Positions 35,269-45,400 of a stretch of 64,000 nt of DNA are shown here, piece by piece (positions within the stretch are counted from its first letter, which is position 1; each line of letters begins with the position of its first letter). Under the pieces are notes generated by a model. It was not told the origin of the DNA. It saw only the letters and a list, made by a program, of their open reading frames with translations, and did no database searches. This DNA comes from Paenibacillus peoriae (lineage in GTDB: Bacteria; Bacillota; Bacilli; Paenibacillales; Paenibacillaceae). The position numbers and the translations under genes were made by a program. The DNA is taken from contig NZ_CP092831.1 of the NCBI RefSeq assembly GCF_022531965.1, forward strand, positions 1,578,001-1,642,000, read 5' to 3'.

Positions 35269-36283
35269 AATCAGTGCAAAACGCCTGTGGCTCGTACTTT
35301 TAAGCGTGGCTGCGCTCATTTTAGCAGCCTCCTATATTAGTCTGACCCATGGGGAGTTTGACATGACTCTGCAGGAAGTGGTTCAGACGTTGTTCCGTAT
35401 TCATCCTACTCCGCAGTTGGATTTGGTAATTTTTGATTTTCGGCTACCTCGTATTGTGATTGCCGCCTTGGTCGGTCTGGGGCTGGGGATTGCTGGGGCG
35501 GCGGTACAGGGAGTTACACGGAATGGCTTGGCTGATCCCGGCATTTTGGGCATTAATGCAGGGGCGGGGGCAGCCATCGTCATATTTATGTTCTTTTACC
35601 AAGGACAGATGGAAACGACAGGCTGGACTGCGGCGTTGGCTATGCCCTTTTTTGGCTTGATTGGAGGATTGATGGCTGCCCTGCTGATCTATTTGTTTGC
35701 ATGGAAAGCAGGACGCCTGGATCCACAGCGGCTGCTTCTCGTAGGTATCGCGATTGGCTCTGGCTTCGGTTCCTTAAGCTTATATCTATCGCTGAAAATG
35801 AAAGCCTCGGATTTCGAGATGGCGACAGTATGGATGTCGGGCAGTATTTGGAGTGCGGATTGGAAGCTGGTTGCCGCCGTAATTCCGTGGCTTGTCATTT
35901 TGATCCCTGTTATTTGGTTGAAATCGTATGTTCTGGATCTATTTCAATTGCATGAACATACAGCTAAAAGTCTCGGCGTTGCGACCGAAAAGGAAAAGTC
36001 TATTCTTCTGCTGTCCAGCATTGGACTGGTGAGTGCCTGTGTGTCTGTTTCAGGAGGAATAGGCTTTGTAGGATTATTGTCCCCTCATATCGCCAGAAGA
36101 TTGGTTGGCCTTCATCATCGTCTTGTGATTCCCGTATGCGGCATGGTGGGTATGGTGCTGGTACTGTTGTCTGATTTTGTTGCCAAAACGGTGGTTGCGC
36201 CTGCGGAAATTCCCGTTGGGCTGATTATTGCGGTGATCGGGGTCCCTTATTTTGTAGTCTTGCTCATGAAAAAAACGGCCTAA
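35261..36283 (+). CDS. feuC: Iron-siderophore ABC permease FeuC
   Basis: This 340-residue FecCD-family permease is the partner of FeuB. It has FRLPRIVIAALVGLGLGIAG near residue 60, GVTRNGLADPGILGINAGAG and GIGFVGLLSPHIARRLVG, in the same order as FeuB. The ATG at 35261 lies inside the feuB stop region after AAAGGAGGGGG, so the two are coupled. No ATPase gene follows, so the transporter must use an ATPase from another locus, as B. subtilis does with YusV. Confidence 0.92.
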   Translation: MRKISAKRLWLVLLSVAALILAASYISLTHGEFDMTLQEVVQTLFRIHPTPQLDLVIFDFRLPRIVIAALVGLGLGIAGAAVQGVTRNGLADPGILGINAGAGAAIVIFMFFYQGQMETTGWTAALAMPFFGLIGGLMAALLIYLFAWKAGRLDPQRLLLVGIAIGSGFGSLSLYLSLKMKASDFEMATVWMSGSIWSADWKLVAAVIPWLVILIPVIWLKSYVLDLFQLHEHTAKSLGVATEKEKSILLLSSIGLVSACVSVSGGIGFVGLLSPHIARRLVGLHHRLVIPVCGMVGMVLVLLSDFVAKTVVAPAEIPVGLIIAVIGVPYFVVLLMKKTA

Positions 36284-36320
36284 TTGAATTGAAATTGAGG
36301 TTCTATAGGAGGTTATTCCC

Positions 36321-37172
36321 GTGAAAGACCTATTTACGCATGTTCATCGTTCCAGTGATGCACATGGAGCTGTGTACGTTCCTCGAAGTCAGCATCGAGT
36401 GATGTATTCACAGGCTGAAAACCGTGAGTATCATATTTATATTGCGATCCCTGCTGAAGAACCTCCTGTATCCGGGTATCCAATTATTTATGTACTGGAT
36501 GCCAATTCTGTTTTTGGAACCCTGGTGGAAGCGGTGCGTGTTCAGGGCAGACGACCCGACAAAACGGGTGTTGTCCCAGCTATCGTTGTAGGAATAGGCT
36601 ACCCAACAGAAGCTCCGTTCCATCCTTCTCGATATTACGATCTTACACTACCAAGGACGGCAGTAGAGCTTCCTGTAAGACCAAACGGAGAAGCACCTAT
36701 TGAAAGCGGGGGAGCCGAGCATTTCCTGTCATTTATTGAAGATGAGCTAAAGCCTAAAATGGAGCGTGATTTTCACATCGATCGCAGCCGACAAACGATC
36801 TTCGGTCATTCATTAGGGGGCCTGTTCGTATTACATACCCTGTTTACAAGACCCGGCTCTTTTCAGATCTATGTGGCGGGAAGTCCCTCTATTCACTGGG
36901 GTGGGAGGGCCATTATGGAGGAAGAGAAACACTTTTTAGCCTCCACAGATCAGGAACAGCGGAACAAAAGGCTGTTGATTGCGGTGGGTGAGCTGGAAGC
37001 AGGACATTCAAGTGGTATGCAGGAAAAGGCCAGGGAGCTTGCCGAGCGTTTAACAAATGTGAATGATTCGGGCTTGCATGTAGAATTCCGTGAATTTGCA
37101 GATGAAGGCCATATATCCGTGTTGCCAGTACTGGTGAGCAGAGCCGTTCGTTTTGCTTCGGTTTGTCACTAA
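36321..37172 (+). CDS. besA: Ferri-bacillibactin esterase BesA
   Basis: This 283-residue cytosolic alpha/beta-hydrolase opens the trilactone ring of ferric bacillibactin so iron can be released. The nucleophile elbow is GHSLGG with S164, and the catalytic His is likely H268 in DEGHISVLP. Length and segment order (YPIIYVLDANSVFGT, GIGYPTEAPFHPSRYYDLT) match the BesA/Fes-like putative esterase family. The start is GTG at 36321 behind AGGAGGT, 37 bases after feuC, so uptake and release genes are one operon; the palindromic terminator follows. Confidence 0.9.
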   Translation: MKDLFTHVHRSSDAHGAVYVPRSQHRVMYSQAENREYHIYIAIPAEEPPVSGYPIIYVLDANSVFGTLVEAVRVQGRRPDKTGVVPAIVVGIGYPTEAPFHPSRYYDLTLPRTAVELPVRPNGEAPIESGGAEHFLSFIEDELKPKMERDFHIDRSRQTIFGHSLGGLFVLHTLFTRPGSFQIYVAGSPSIHWGGRAIMEEEKHFLASTDQEQRNKRLLIAVGELEAGHSSGMQEKARELAERLTNVNDSGLHVEFREFADEGHISVLPVLVSRAVRFASVCH

Positions 37173-37236
37173 AACTATAAAAAGAATCAAAAAATGAAGA
37201 TATATAAAGGGATATAGAGTATAAAAAGGGATAAAA

Positions 37237-37280
37237 TTCAAAAAAACCTCTCCAATGCTAGCAGGAGAGGTTTTTTTGAA
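37237..37280. terminator. Perfect bidirectional terminator after besA
   Basis: TTCAAAAAAACCTCTCC pairs with GGAGAGGTTTTTTTGAA, 17 bp without mismatch, loop of 10. It separates the feu-besA operon from the dhb operon. Confidence 0.95.
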
Positions 37281-37377
37281 TTGATAATTTTCTTAAATGT
37301 ACAAATATGGACTAAAACAGACGATTTTCAACATTGACTGTAATTGATGGTTTAGTTATCATATTTTGTAACTCTTA

Positions 37378-37398
37378 ATTGATAATGATTATCATTAT
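37378..37398 (+). promoter_or_regulatory. Fur box before dhbA
   Basis: TGATAATGATTATCA at 37380-37394 is a perfect match to the Fur 7-1-7 consensus and lies in an AT-rich promoter region 96 bases before dhbA. It should repress the whole dhb operon when iron is available. Confidence 0.92.
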
Positions 37399-37489
37399 TA
37401 GTTATTTAAATTCAAAATGAATGATGATTACAGCAGAAACTGAGCGTTAAACTGCTTCTTTTGATTTCGCTGGAAAGGGTGGAATGAAC

Positions 37490-38275
37490 ATGAGTGATGA
37501 CGGAATACATGGGAAGGTAGCTCTGGTTACAGGTGCTGCCCAAGGTATCGGTGCTGCTGTGGCGCGTTCTCTGGCCGAATTGGGAGCAATCATTGCCGCT
37601 GTAGACCGAAACGCAGAAGGTGTGAGCAGGCTGGTAGACGAGCTGGTGCGTGACGGCTATCGTGCAACGGCTTTTCCTGTCGATGTCAGCCATCGTGCGG
37701 CTGTCGATGAGACGGTAGAGCAGATTGAGCATCATCTCGGACCAGTTGGCATTTTGGTGAATGTTGCGGGTGTGCTACGAATTGGGCTAGTAGACACGCT
37801 CCGTGACAGTGACTGGACGGAAACCTTTGCTGTAAACACAAACGGTGTCTTTTACATATCCCGGGCTGTGGTGAAGCATATGATTCCCCGGAAATCGGGT
37901 TCGATTGTCACGGTGGGTTCCAATGCGGGAGCTGTACCTCGTATGTATATGGCAGCTTATGCAGCTTCAAAGGCCGCTTCGGCGATGTTTACTAAATGCT
38001 TAGGATTGGAGGTTGCCTGCCATCATATTCGCTGTAATGTGGTGTCCCCAGGTTCTACGGAGACAGAAATGCAGTGGTCCCTGTGGTCTGATGAAAGTGG
38101 GGCACAAGCAGCTATTGACGGATCGCCGAACGCTTACAAGGTCGGCATTCCACTGCGAAGGTTGGCTGATCCGGCAGATATCGCGGATGCTGTTGTTTTT
38201 CTTGCTTCGGACAAGTCACGCCATATAACGATGCATGATTTGCGCATTGATGGTGGCGCTACGTTAGGTGTCTGA
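37490..38275 (+). CDS. dhbA: 2,3-dihydro-2,3-dihydroxybenzoate dehydrogenase DhbA
   Basis: This 261-residue short-chain dehydrogenase oxidises 2,3-dihydro-2,3-dihydroxybenzoate to 2,3-dihydroxybenzoate with NAD. The NAD motif is TGAAQGIG (14-21), and the catalytic residues are S144, Y157 and K161 (AAYAASKAA). The length equals that of B. subtilis DhbA. I chose the ATG at 37490 because AAAGGGTGG lies seven bases upstream; an ATG two codons earlier is too close to it. It opens the dhbACEBF-mbtH operon. Confidence 0.93.
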   Translation: MSDDGIHGKVALVTGAAQGIGAAVARSLAELGAIIAAVDRNAEGVSRLVDELVRDGYRATAFPVDVSHRAAVDETVEQIEHHLGPVGILVNVAGVLRIGLVDTLRDSDWTETFAVNTNGVFYISRAVVKHMIPRKSGSIVTVGSNAGAVPRMYMAAYAASKAASAMFTKCLGLEVACHHIRCNVVSPGSTETEMQWSLWSDESGAQAAIDGSPNAYKVGIPLRRLADPADIADAVVFLASDKSRHITMHDLRIDGGATLGV

Positions 38276-38352
38276 GTGGAATGCAGCAGTCTTGTATGGG
38301 AATAGATGATGGCAATCGTGACAGAAAACAATGGAACAGGAGGCAATAACGT

Positions 38353-39639
38353 ATGAAATCCAATACTGCGCTTGAAGTACAAGCGACTCACTTGCTAAAA
38401 GATTACAAGCCAGGCTCTTCCTTCTTTTTTGCGTCACCCACCCGGACTTTACTGGCCCAAGGTACGTTGGGGGCATTGCCGCATGGGGAGGCAAGCGATA
38501 CGGAGGGCGGATTGACCGGGCGTGTAGCCACGTTGCTCGAGAGTGTGCGTCAGTCCCACGGTGGACATCCGATTGTGGTGGGAGCTATTCCCTTTGATGC
38601 TTCACGGGCTGCACAGCTTCTGGTTCCGGCAGAGACTCGCTGGGCGGGGCCGCTTCATTCTCACTCTACGAACTGGCACTCCGAGAATGGGAAAGCTGCC
38701 GATTCAGCGAATGCTGCCAGCCGTGTGAACCCGACAAAGCTTGGGCAGGCTCCGGACTACGGTATTCGTTCCGTGCCCGATCCGTCGGAGTTTGTACAGG
38801 GGGTGGAACAGGCCCTGAAATATATTGCGTCCGGGGAGCTGAACAAAATCGTGCTCTCCAGAACACTACAGCTGGATACTTCGGAACAAGTAGACGTTCC
38901 AAGTTATTTGCATAATTTAGCCAGACATAATACCAAGGGCTATACCTTCGCTGTTGATTTACCCGCTTTGGAGGCGGAAGAAGCAGGCTCGGACGGGGCT
39001 GTTGTCGGTGTGGAACAGCGAACGCTGATTGGAGCTAGCCCCGAGCTGCTCGTTTCCCGAGAGGGGCTGCATCTGACGGTTAATCCGCTGGCTGGCTCTG
39101 CACCTCGCAGTGATGATCCTGTCGAAGATAAGCTGCGGGCTGCGGCATTGCTGGAATCAGTCAAGGACCGGCATGAGCACGCGGTAGTCGTTGAAGCGGT
39201 GGCCTTGGCACTCAGACCGCTATGCCGGAGACTGGATGTGCCGCAGGAGCCTTCGCTGATACAAACAGAGACGATGTGGCATCTTTCGACTGAAATTACG
39301 GGGGAATTAGTGGATTTGACGGTTTCATCTTTGGCCGTTGCCCTGGCGCTGCATCCTACGCCAGCCGTATGCGGTTCGCCTACAGAGCAGGCCAAAAAGG
39401 TTATCCGAGATATCGAATCGTTTGATCGGGGCTTTTACACGGGAATTGTTGGATGGTGTGATGCAGCCGGAGATGGAGAATGGGTGATTACGATCCGTTG
39501 TGCAGAAGCTGCAAAGCATTCCTTGCGTTTGTTTGCAGGGGCAGGCATTGTGGCGGCTTCAAACCCGGAAGACGAACTGGCGGAAACAGCAGCCAAGTTT
39601 GGAACCATGCTTCAGGCATTGGGACTGAAGCATGAATAA
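38353..39639 (+). CDS. dhbC: Isochorismate synthase DhbC
   Basis: This 428-residue chorismate-utilising enzyme turns chorismate into isochorismate, the first committed step of catechol synthesis. Visible motifs are IASGELNKIVLSRTL near residue 157, LIGASPELLVSREG, NPLAGSAPRSDD, the metal-binding LHPTPAVCGSPTEQA near 332 and RLFAGAGIVAASNPEDELAET near the end. It is about 30 residues longer than B. subtilis DhbC, mostly in the N-terminal third. The ATG at 38353 follows AGGAGGC. Confidence 0.92.
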   Translation: MKSNTALEVQATHLLKDYKPGSSFFFASPTRTLLAQGTLGALPHGEASDTEGGLTGRVATLLESVRQSHGGHPIVVGAIPFDASRAAQLLVPAETRWAGPLHSHSTNWHSENGKAADSANAASRVNPTKLGQAPDYGIRSVPDPSEFVQGVEQALKYIASGELNKIVLSRTLQLDTSEQVDVPSYLHNLARHNTKGYTFAVDLPALEAEEAGSDGAVVGVEQRTLIGASPELLVSREGLHLTVNPLAGSAPRSDDPVEDKLRAAALLESVKDRHEHAVVVEAVALALRPLCRRLDVPQEPSLIQTETMWHLSTEITGELVDLTVSSLAVALALHPTPAVCGSPTEQAKKVIRDIESFDRGFYTGIVGWCDAAGDGEWVITIRCAEAAKHSLRLFAGAGIVAASNPEDELAETAAKFGTMLQALGLKHE

Positions 39640-39669
39640 CGAGAACGATACAGAAAGAGGAGGAATATC

Positions 39670-41325
39670 ATGATGTTGCCCGGATGCCCTACATGGCCGC
39701 AGGAATTTGCCGAGCGTTACCGGAAGGCAGGCTACTGGGAGGAAGTGACCTTTGGAGAAATGTTGCGGGAGCGTGCAGTATCGCAAGGTGACCGGACGGC
39801 AGTGACGGACGGCCAAACAAGTACAAGCTACCGTGAATTGGACGAAAAAGTAGATCGTCTGGCAGCCGGATTTTACCAATTGGGAATTAGATCGACGGAT
39901 CGGGTCATCGTTCAGTTGCCAAATGTTACGGAGTTTTTTGATGTATGCTTTGCGCTGTTCAGATTGGGGGCGTTACCCATATTCTCGCTTCCGGCTCATC
40001 GAAGTAGCGAGATTGCCTATTTCGGTGAATTTTCCGAGGCGGTTGCTTATATCATTCCAGATGTATATTCGGGCTTTGACTATCGTGGACTAGCCAGAGA
40101 GGTACAAGCCAGAGTGGCAACCCTGCGTCATGTCATTGTTGTGGGCAAGCCGCAGGAATTTACGGCTCTATCCGGATTGTATATCCAACCTGATCAGTCG
40201 TTACCCCAGGTGCTTGCGGGGGATATTGCCTTTCTCCAGCTTTCCGGTGGGAGTACAGGCTTGCCCAAGCTAATTCCAAGGACACACGATGATTATATTT
40301 ACAGTCTGCGGGGCAGTGTTGAAATATGCGGTCTGGATGAAGATAGCGTGTATTTAGCTGCGCTTCCCATGGCTCACAATTACCCGCTCAGTTCTCCGGG
40401 TGTCTTCGGAGCCTTATATGCGGGAGCTAAAATTGTACTTGCGCCTACGCCGAGTCCAGATGATGCTTTTCCATTGATTGAACAGGAGCAGGTGACGATT
40501 ACTGCTTTGGTCCCGCCGCTTGCGCTGGTATGGCTTGATAGTGCTTCGTCGAGAACCTGTGATTTGTCCAGTCTTCAGGTGCTTCAAGTAGGGGGAGCCA
40601 AATTCAATGAGGAGGCTGCTCGTCGCATAAAGCCGGAACTTGGGTGTACCCTGCAACAGGTGTTTGGTATGGCGGAGGGGCTGGTCAATTATACCAGACT
40701 GGATGATCCGGAGGATATCATTGTAGCAACTCAGGGACGTCCCATTTCAATCGACGATGAAATTAAAATATTGGATGATGAGGACAAAGAAGTGGCACCG
40801 GGAGAGGTAGGCCATTTGCTTACACGCGGACCTTACACGATTCGGGGTTATTATAAGGCGGATCAGCATAATGCAAGAGCATTTACGCGGGATGGATTTT
40901 ATCGTACGGGCGATTTGGTGAGGTTGAGTCCCGATGGCAATGTGATTGTGGAAGGCCGAGCGAAGGATCAAATTAACCGGGGCGGAGAAAAGGTGGCGGC
41001 TGAGGAGATTGAAAATCATTTGCTGGCCCATCCCGGTGTGCATGATGCAGCGATTGTAGCCATGCCTGACGAATATTTGGGTGAACGTTCCTGTGCTTTT
41101 ATTATCCCGTATGAGATGGTACCGACCGTAACGGAGTTGAAGAAATTTCTGCGTGAACGTGGTTTGGCGGCTTACAAAATTCCTGACAGAATTGAGTTTA
41201 TAACAGCGTTTCCACAGACCAGTGTAGGCAAGGTTAGTAAAAAAGCATTGCGGGAAATGATTACACAGCAGCTAGCATCTGCACCTGAACCGCATGGAGA
41301 CATAACGATGAGCAAGAACACATAA
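39670..41325 (+). CDS. dhbE: 2,3-dihydroxybenzoate-AMP ligase DhbE
   Basis: This 551-residue stand-alone adenylation enzyme activates 2,3-dihydroxybenzoate with ATP and loads it on the aryl carrier of DhbB. The core motif A3 is [10 protein letters not shown] (about 191-200); the A4 region HNYPLSSPG has Asn where amino-acid domains have Asp, as expected for an aryl acid. [13 protein letters not shown] (A7/A8) and the catalytic Lys in [11 protein letters not shown] (A10) are present. It follows dhbC by 30 bases, with GAGGAGG before the ATG at 39670. Confidence 0.94.
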   Translation: MMLPGCPTWPQEFAERYRKAGYWEEVTFGEMLRERAVSQGDRTAVTDGQTSTSYRELDEKVDRLAAGFYQLGIRSTDRVIVQLPNVTEFFDVCFALFRLGALPIFSLPAHRSSEIAYFGEFSEAVAYIIPDVYSGFDYRGLAREVQARVATLRHVIVVGKPQEFTALSGLYIQPDQSLPQVLAGDIAFLQLSGGSTGLPKLIPRTHDDYIYSLRGSVEICGLDEDSVYLAALPMAHNYPLSSPGVFGALYAGAKIVLAPTPSPDDAFPLIEQEQVTITALVPPLALVWLDSASSRTCDLSSLQVLQVGGAKFNEEAARRIKPELGCTLQQVFGMAEGLVNYTRLDDPEDIIVATQGRPISIDDEIKILDDEDKEVAPGEVGHLLTRGPYTIRGYYKADQHNARAFTRDGFYRTGDLVRLSPDGNVIVEGRAKDQINRGGEKVAAEEIENHLLAHPGVHDAAIVAMPDEYLGERSCAFIIPYEMVPTVTELKKFLRERGLAAYKIPDRIEFITAFPQTSVGKVSKKALREMITQQLASAPEPHGDITMSKNT

Positions 41326-41369
41326 CGCAAGACAGATACTCGTAATGAAAAATGAAAGGAAGCGATATG

Positions 41370-42419
41370 ATGGCTATTCCTCCAATTTCAGCTTATCCGA
41401 TGCCGAGTGCTTCGGATATGCCCCAAAATAAAGTGGCATGGCGGCCTGATCCCAGACGTGCAGTGCTATTGATTCATGATATGCAGCAATATTTTGTTAC
41501 CGCTTTTGAGGCTGGGCAATCTCCGGTCAAGGAGTTGATCGCTAACATCCAGTTGTTGAAAAGCCACTGCCAGCAGCTTGGGATACCTGTAATCTATTCG
41601 GCGCAGCCGGGAGGTCAGGCTCCGGAGAAAAGGGGGCTACAGCAGGATTTTTGGGGCAAGGGGATGGATGATGGACCTGTTCAAAAGGAGATTGTGAACG
41701 AGCTTGCCCCTTCGGATCAGGATATGGTTATGACGAAATGGAGGTATAGCGCATTTCAAAAAACCAATTTAGACGATATATTGCGGCAATATCATCGCGA
41801 TCAGATCATGATTACCGGTATTTACGCACATATTGGCTGTCTAATGACCGCGACCGAGGCATTTATGAAGGATATACAGCCTTTTTTTGTAGCTGACGCC
41901 TTGGGGGACTTTTCACTGGAATACCACAAAATGGCCCTGACTTACGCTGCTGAGCGTTGCGCGGTTACGATGCTGACTGCCCCCTTGATTGACGAGTTGG
42001 AGACTACGAAGGGGGCAGCAACGGAAGGTACTCAGGTGCAAAGTGTAAATATGGCTACAGCTCAGACAGGTATAGCTGACCAGAAGCCTGGTGAAAGAGA
42101 AAGCGAGGCAAAGACTTCAGATTCAGCAATGGCTGAAAAGGAAGTGCCTGCGGCTCCGCAGTTAACTGAACAATTGGTACGTGAGCAGGTCGCAGGACTG
42201 CTGCAGGAATCAGCGGAAGGATTGGCTACCCACGATAATCTGATGGATAGGGGACTGGATTCGATTCGTATGATGAGTCTTGTGGAAAAATGGCGCCGCT
42301 ACGGGGCAAGGGTGACGTTCGTGGAGTTGGCTGAACGTCCGACACTTGCTGATTGGTGGAAGCTATTGTCTTCGCGAACTAGGCAGTCAATGCCTAATTT
42401 AGACTATTTTTCCCTTTAA
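41370..42419 (+). CDS. dhbB: Isochorismatase with C-terminal aryl carrier domain, DhbB
   Basis: This 349-residue bifunctional protein hydrolyses isochorismate to 2,3-dihydro-2,3-dihydroxybenzoate and then carries the activated aryl acid. The isochorismatase part (1-208) has D37 (IHDMQ) and K124 (KWRYSAF), with TGIYAHIGC following. The aryl carrier (about 263-349) has the phosphopantetheine serine S298 in RGLDSIRMM. The linker 209-262 is Gln-, Glu- and Ser-rich and accounts for most of the 37 residues it has beyond B. subtilis DhbB. I chose the ATG at 41370 because the Bacillus homologue begins MAIP; AAAGGAAG precedes it. Confidence 0.93.
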   Translation: MAIPPISAYPMPSASDMPQNKVAWRPDPRRAVLLIHDMQQYFVTAFEAGQSPVKELIANIQLLKSHCQQLGIPVIYSAQPGGQAPEKRGLQQDFWGKGMDDGPVQKEIVNELAPSDQDMVMTKWRYSAFQKTNLDDILRQYHRDQIMITGIYAHIGCLMTATEAFMKDIQPFFVADALGDFSLEYHKMALTYAAERCAVTMLTAPLIDELETTKGAATEGTQVQSVNMATAQTGIADQKPGERESEAKTSDSAMAEKEVPAAPQLTEQLVREQVAGLLQESAEGLATHDNLMDRGLDSIRMMSLVEKWRRYGARVTFVELAERPTLADWWKLLSSRTRQSMPNLDYFSL

Positions 42420-42433
42420 AGGAGGGTTTGTGT

Positions 42434-45400
42434 ATGCTCAAGCATCAGGCTATTCGTCTTCCTTTGTCGGGAGCGCAAGCGGGCATTTGGTTTGCCCAAC
42501 AGATGGATTTGCAAAATCCGGCCTATAATACCGGTGAATACGTTGAGATTCACGGGCCGGTCGATCCCATTTGCTTTAAGGAAGCACTTCGCCGCACGAT
42601 GGCAGAGGCTGAATCACTGCATTTGCGGTTCGGAGAGGATGAGGATGGACCCTGGCAGATGATTATGCCTTCTGGGGAATGGACGCTGCACCAAATCGAT
42701 GTAAGCGCAGCTCCTGATCCTCGTAAAGTTGCTGAAGTCTGGATGAGGGATGATTTGCTGAAGCCGATTGATCTTACCCAAGGGCCACTGTTTACACAGG
42801 CATTTTTTCGGGTAGGTCATCATCAATTTTTCTGGTATCAGCGTGTTCATCATATTGCATTGGATGGTTTTGGCTTTTCGCTCATAGCGCAGCGGGTGGC
42901 TCAACTGTACACATCTTTAGCGGAAGGCCGCTTGGACGAAGAGGGTTGCTTTCCGCGGTTTAGCCAACTATTGGAGGAAGATTCGGTCTATCGCGTCTCG
43001 GAGAAGTTTGGACAGGAGCGTGAATTTTGGATCAAACGCTTTGCTGATGGGTTCGAGGTGGCCAGTTTGGGAGACCATGCGACGAGAAACTCCAGGCATG
43101 TAGCTTCGAAAGAAGCGATGGCTGGAGGTTTCGTACGCGTTACAGCCCATGTCACCTCTGCGGAGCGTGAACGTCTTCAGATGGCTGCGGAACGTCTCAA
43201 CGTGAGCTGGCCGGATGTAATTTTGGCGGCAATGGCTATTTATATTCACCGGTTCACAGGTGCACAAGACGTTATACTTGGCTTGCCAATGATGAACCGA
43301 TTAGGCTCAGCCTCGCTCCGTGTGCCGGGTATGGTGATGAATTTGTTGCCGCTGCGTTTGTCGATTCAGCCAGGAATGAAGGTAGCCACATTGCTCCGTC
43401 AATTGGTACAGGAGCTGGGTGAGATACGGCGTCATGCAAAATACAGGCATGAGGAGCTACGGCGTGATCTGCGCTTGCTTAGTGAAAACAGGAGATTGTT
43501 TGGTCCATTGGTCAATATTATGCCATTTGACTATGAGCTGAATTTTAACGGTTCTCGCGGAATTACACATAATCTGTCGGCAGGCCCGGTTGATGATCTG
43601 TCCTTGAATGTCTATGACAGGTCGGACGGATCTGGATTGCGCATAGATTGGGATGCCAACCCTGCTATGTATAGCAAACGGGAAATAGAAGAGCATCAAC
43701 AGCGTTTCTTGCAGTTGCTTACAAAGGTCGCAGCTTCGGAACCAGAACAGCCGGTTGGACAAATCGACCTCCTGCTGCCTGCGGAGCGTCAGCTTATACT
43801 GAAGGGCTGGAATCGTTCTTCCAGTCCGATGCCAGTCGCTTCCTTACAGGAAATGCTCCAGCTACAGGCGGAACTTAGACCTGATGCTGTAGCTGTGGAA
43901 TGTGACAACGACATGGTGGTTAGCTATAAGGAGCTGAATAAGCGGGCGAACCGATTGGCCCATTGGCTGATTGCTCATGGGACAGGACCTGAGCAGATCG
44001 TTGCCCTGATGCTCCCTCGCTCCGTCAATATGGTTATAGGGATGCTGGCTGTGCTTAAAACGGGCGCGGCTTATGTTCCACTGGACCCTGATTATCCGCA
44101 GGATCGTGTTGCTTATGTGCTGGAGCATGCGTCTCCGGTCTGCATTTTAACCAATGCCCAGGTAGCGGACCGCATACCGGCAGACATTTCTGTGCCACGT
44201 ATGTTTTTGGATGGAGGAAGCGGCCAAGGGGATTCGGCGGCTGTTTTGAACGGACATAATCATGAACTATCAGCCTACCCGGATACGAATCCTACGGATC
44301 GTGAACGTGTTCAGCCTTTATCCACGGACCATCCTGCGTATATTATTTATACCTCTGGCTCAACGGGCAAGCCGAAGGGAGTCGTTATTACTTTCAAGAG
44401 CCTGACAAATTTTTTGCTTGCCATGCAGGATCAATTCACGTTGTGTGAGCAGGATCGACTGCTGGCAGTTACGACGATATCCTTTGATATCTCCGGACTG
44501 GAAATCTATTTACCCTTGTTGAATGGTGCGCAACTGATTATTGCCCGGAAGGAAACCGTTCAGGAGCCGTCTGCTTTGGCCGAGCTGATTAACCGTTCAC
44601 AGCCTACCCTGATGCAGGCGACGCCTACGCTGTGGCATGTGCTGGCAACAGAACATGCAGAGGCTATTCGGGGTTTGCGGGTGCTGGTTGGAGGCGAGGC
44701 TCTTCCAGAGGAATTGCTGCATGCACTCCAGCGTCTGGATTGCCGCATTACGAATCTGTACGGTCCCACCGAAACGACGATTTGGTCTACTGCAGCTTCC
44801 ATCGAAAAAGGGGACACGGGAACACCGGCTATCGGCAGACCTATCCGCAATACGCAAGTGTACGTGCTTGACGGTAGTCTTCAGGCAGTTCCGGCAGGGG
44901 TCACAGGGGACCTGTACATTGCCGGGGATGGGTTGGCTCGGGGATATTATGGGCGCCCGGATTTGACAGCGGAGCGTTTTGTAGCCAATCCGTTTGGCCC
45001 TCCGGGGAGCCGCATGTATCGAACTGGAGATTTGGCCCGCTGGAGATTGGATGGATCTCTTGAATACGGGGGGCGTGCGGACCACCAGATTAAAATTCGC
45101 GGCTTCCGCGTAGAACTGGGTGAAATTGAAGCCGTTTTGGCGCGGCATTCCGATGTAGCCCAGGTTTCTGTGATTGTCCGTGAGGACCGAGAGGGCGATC
45201 AGCGGCTGGTTGCCTATATCGTACCGATCGCTGCCGCAGCAACGCCGGTGCTTACCGGAGCTGAGACAGAGACTATTCAGCAGGAGCCGGGTAGGTCATC
45301 GGGACAAAGTGAGCAATCCGAACAAAAAGCGCCTGCCGAACCTTTTGGATATCAAAGTATAAGAGGGGACTTGGGCTCATCGCCTCATCGTTTGCATTCA

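Noticed and set aside
38666..39395. Minus-strand frames inside dhbC
   Set aside because: Serine- and arginine-rich shadow frames without start signals.
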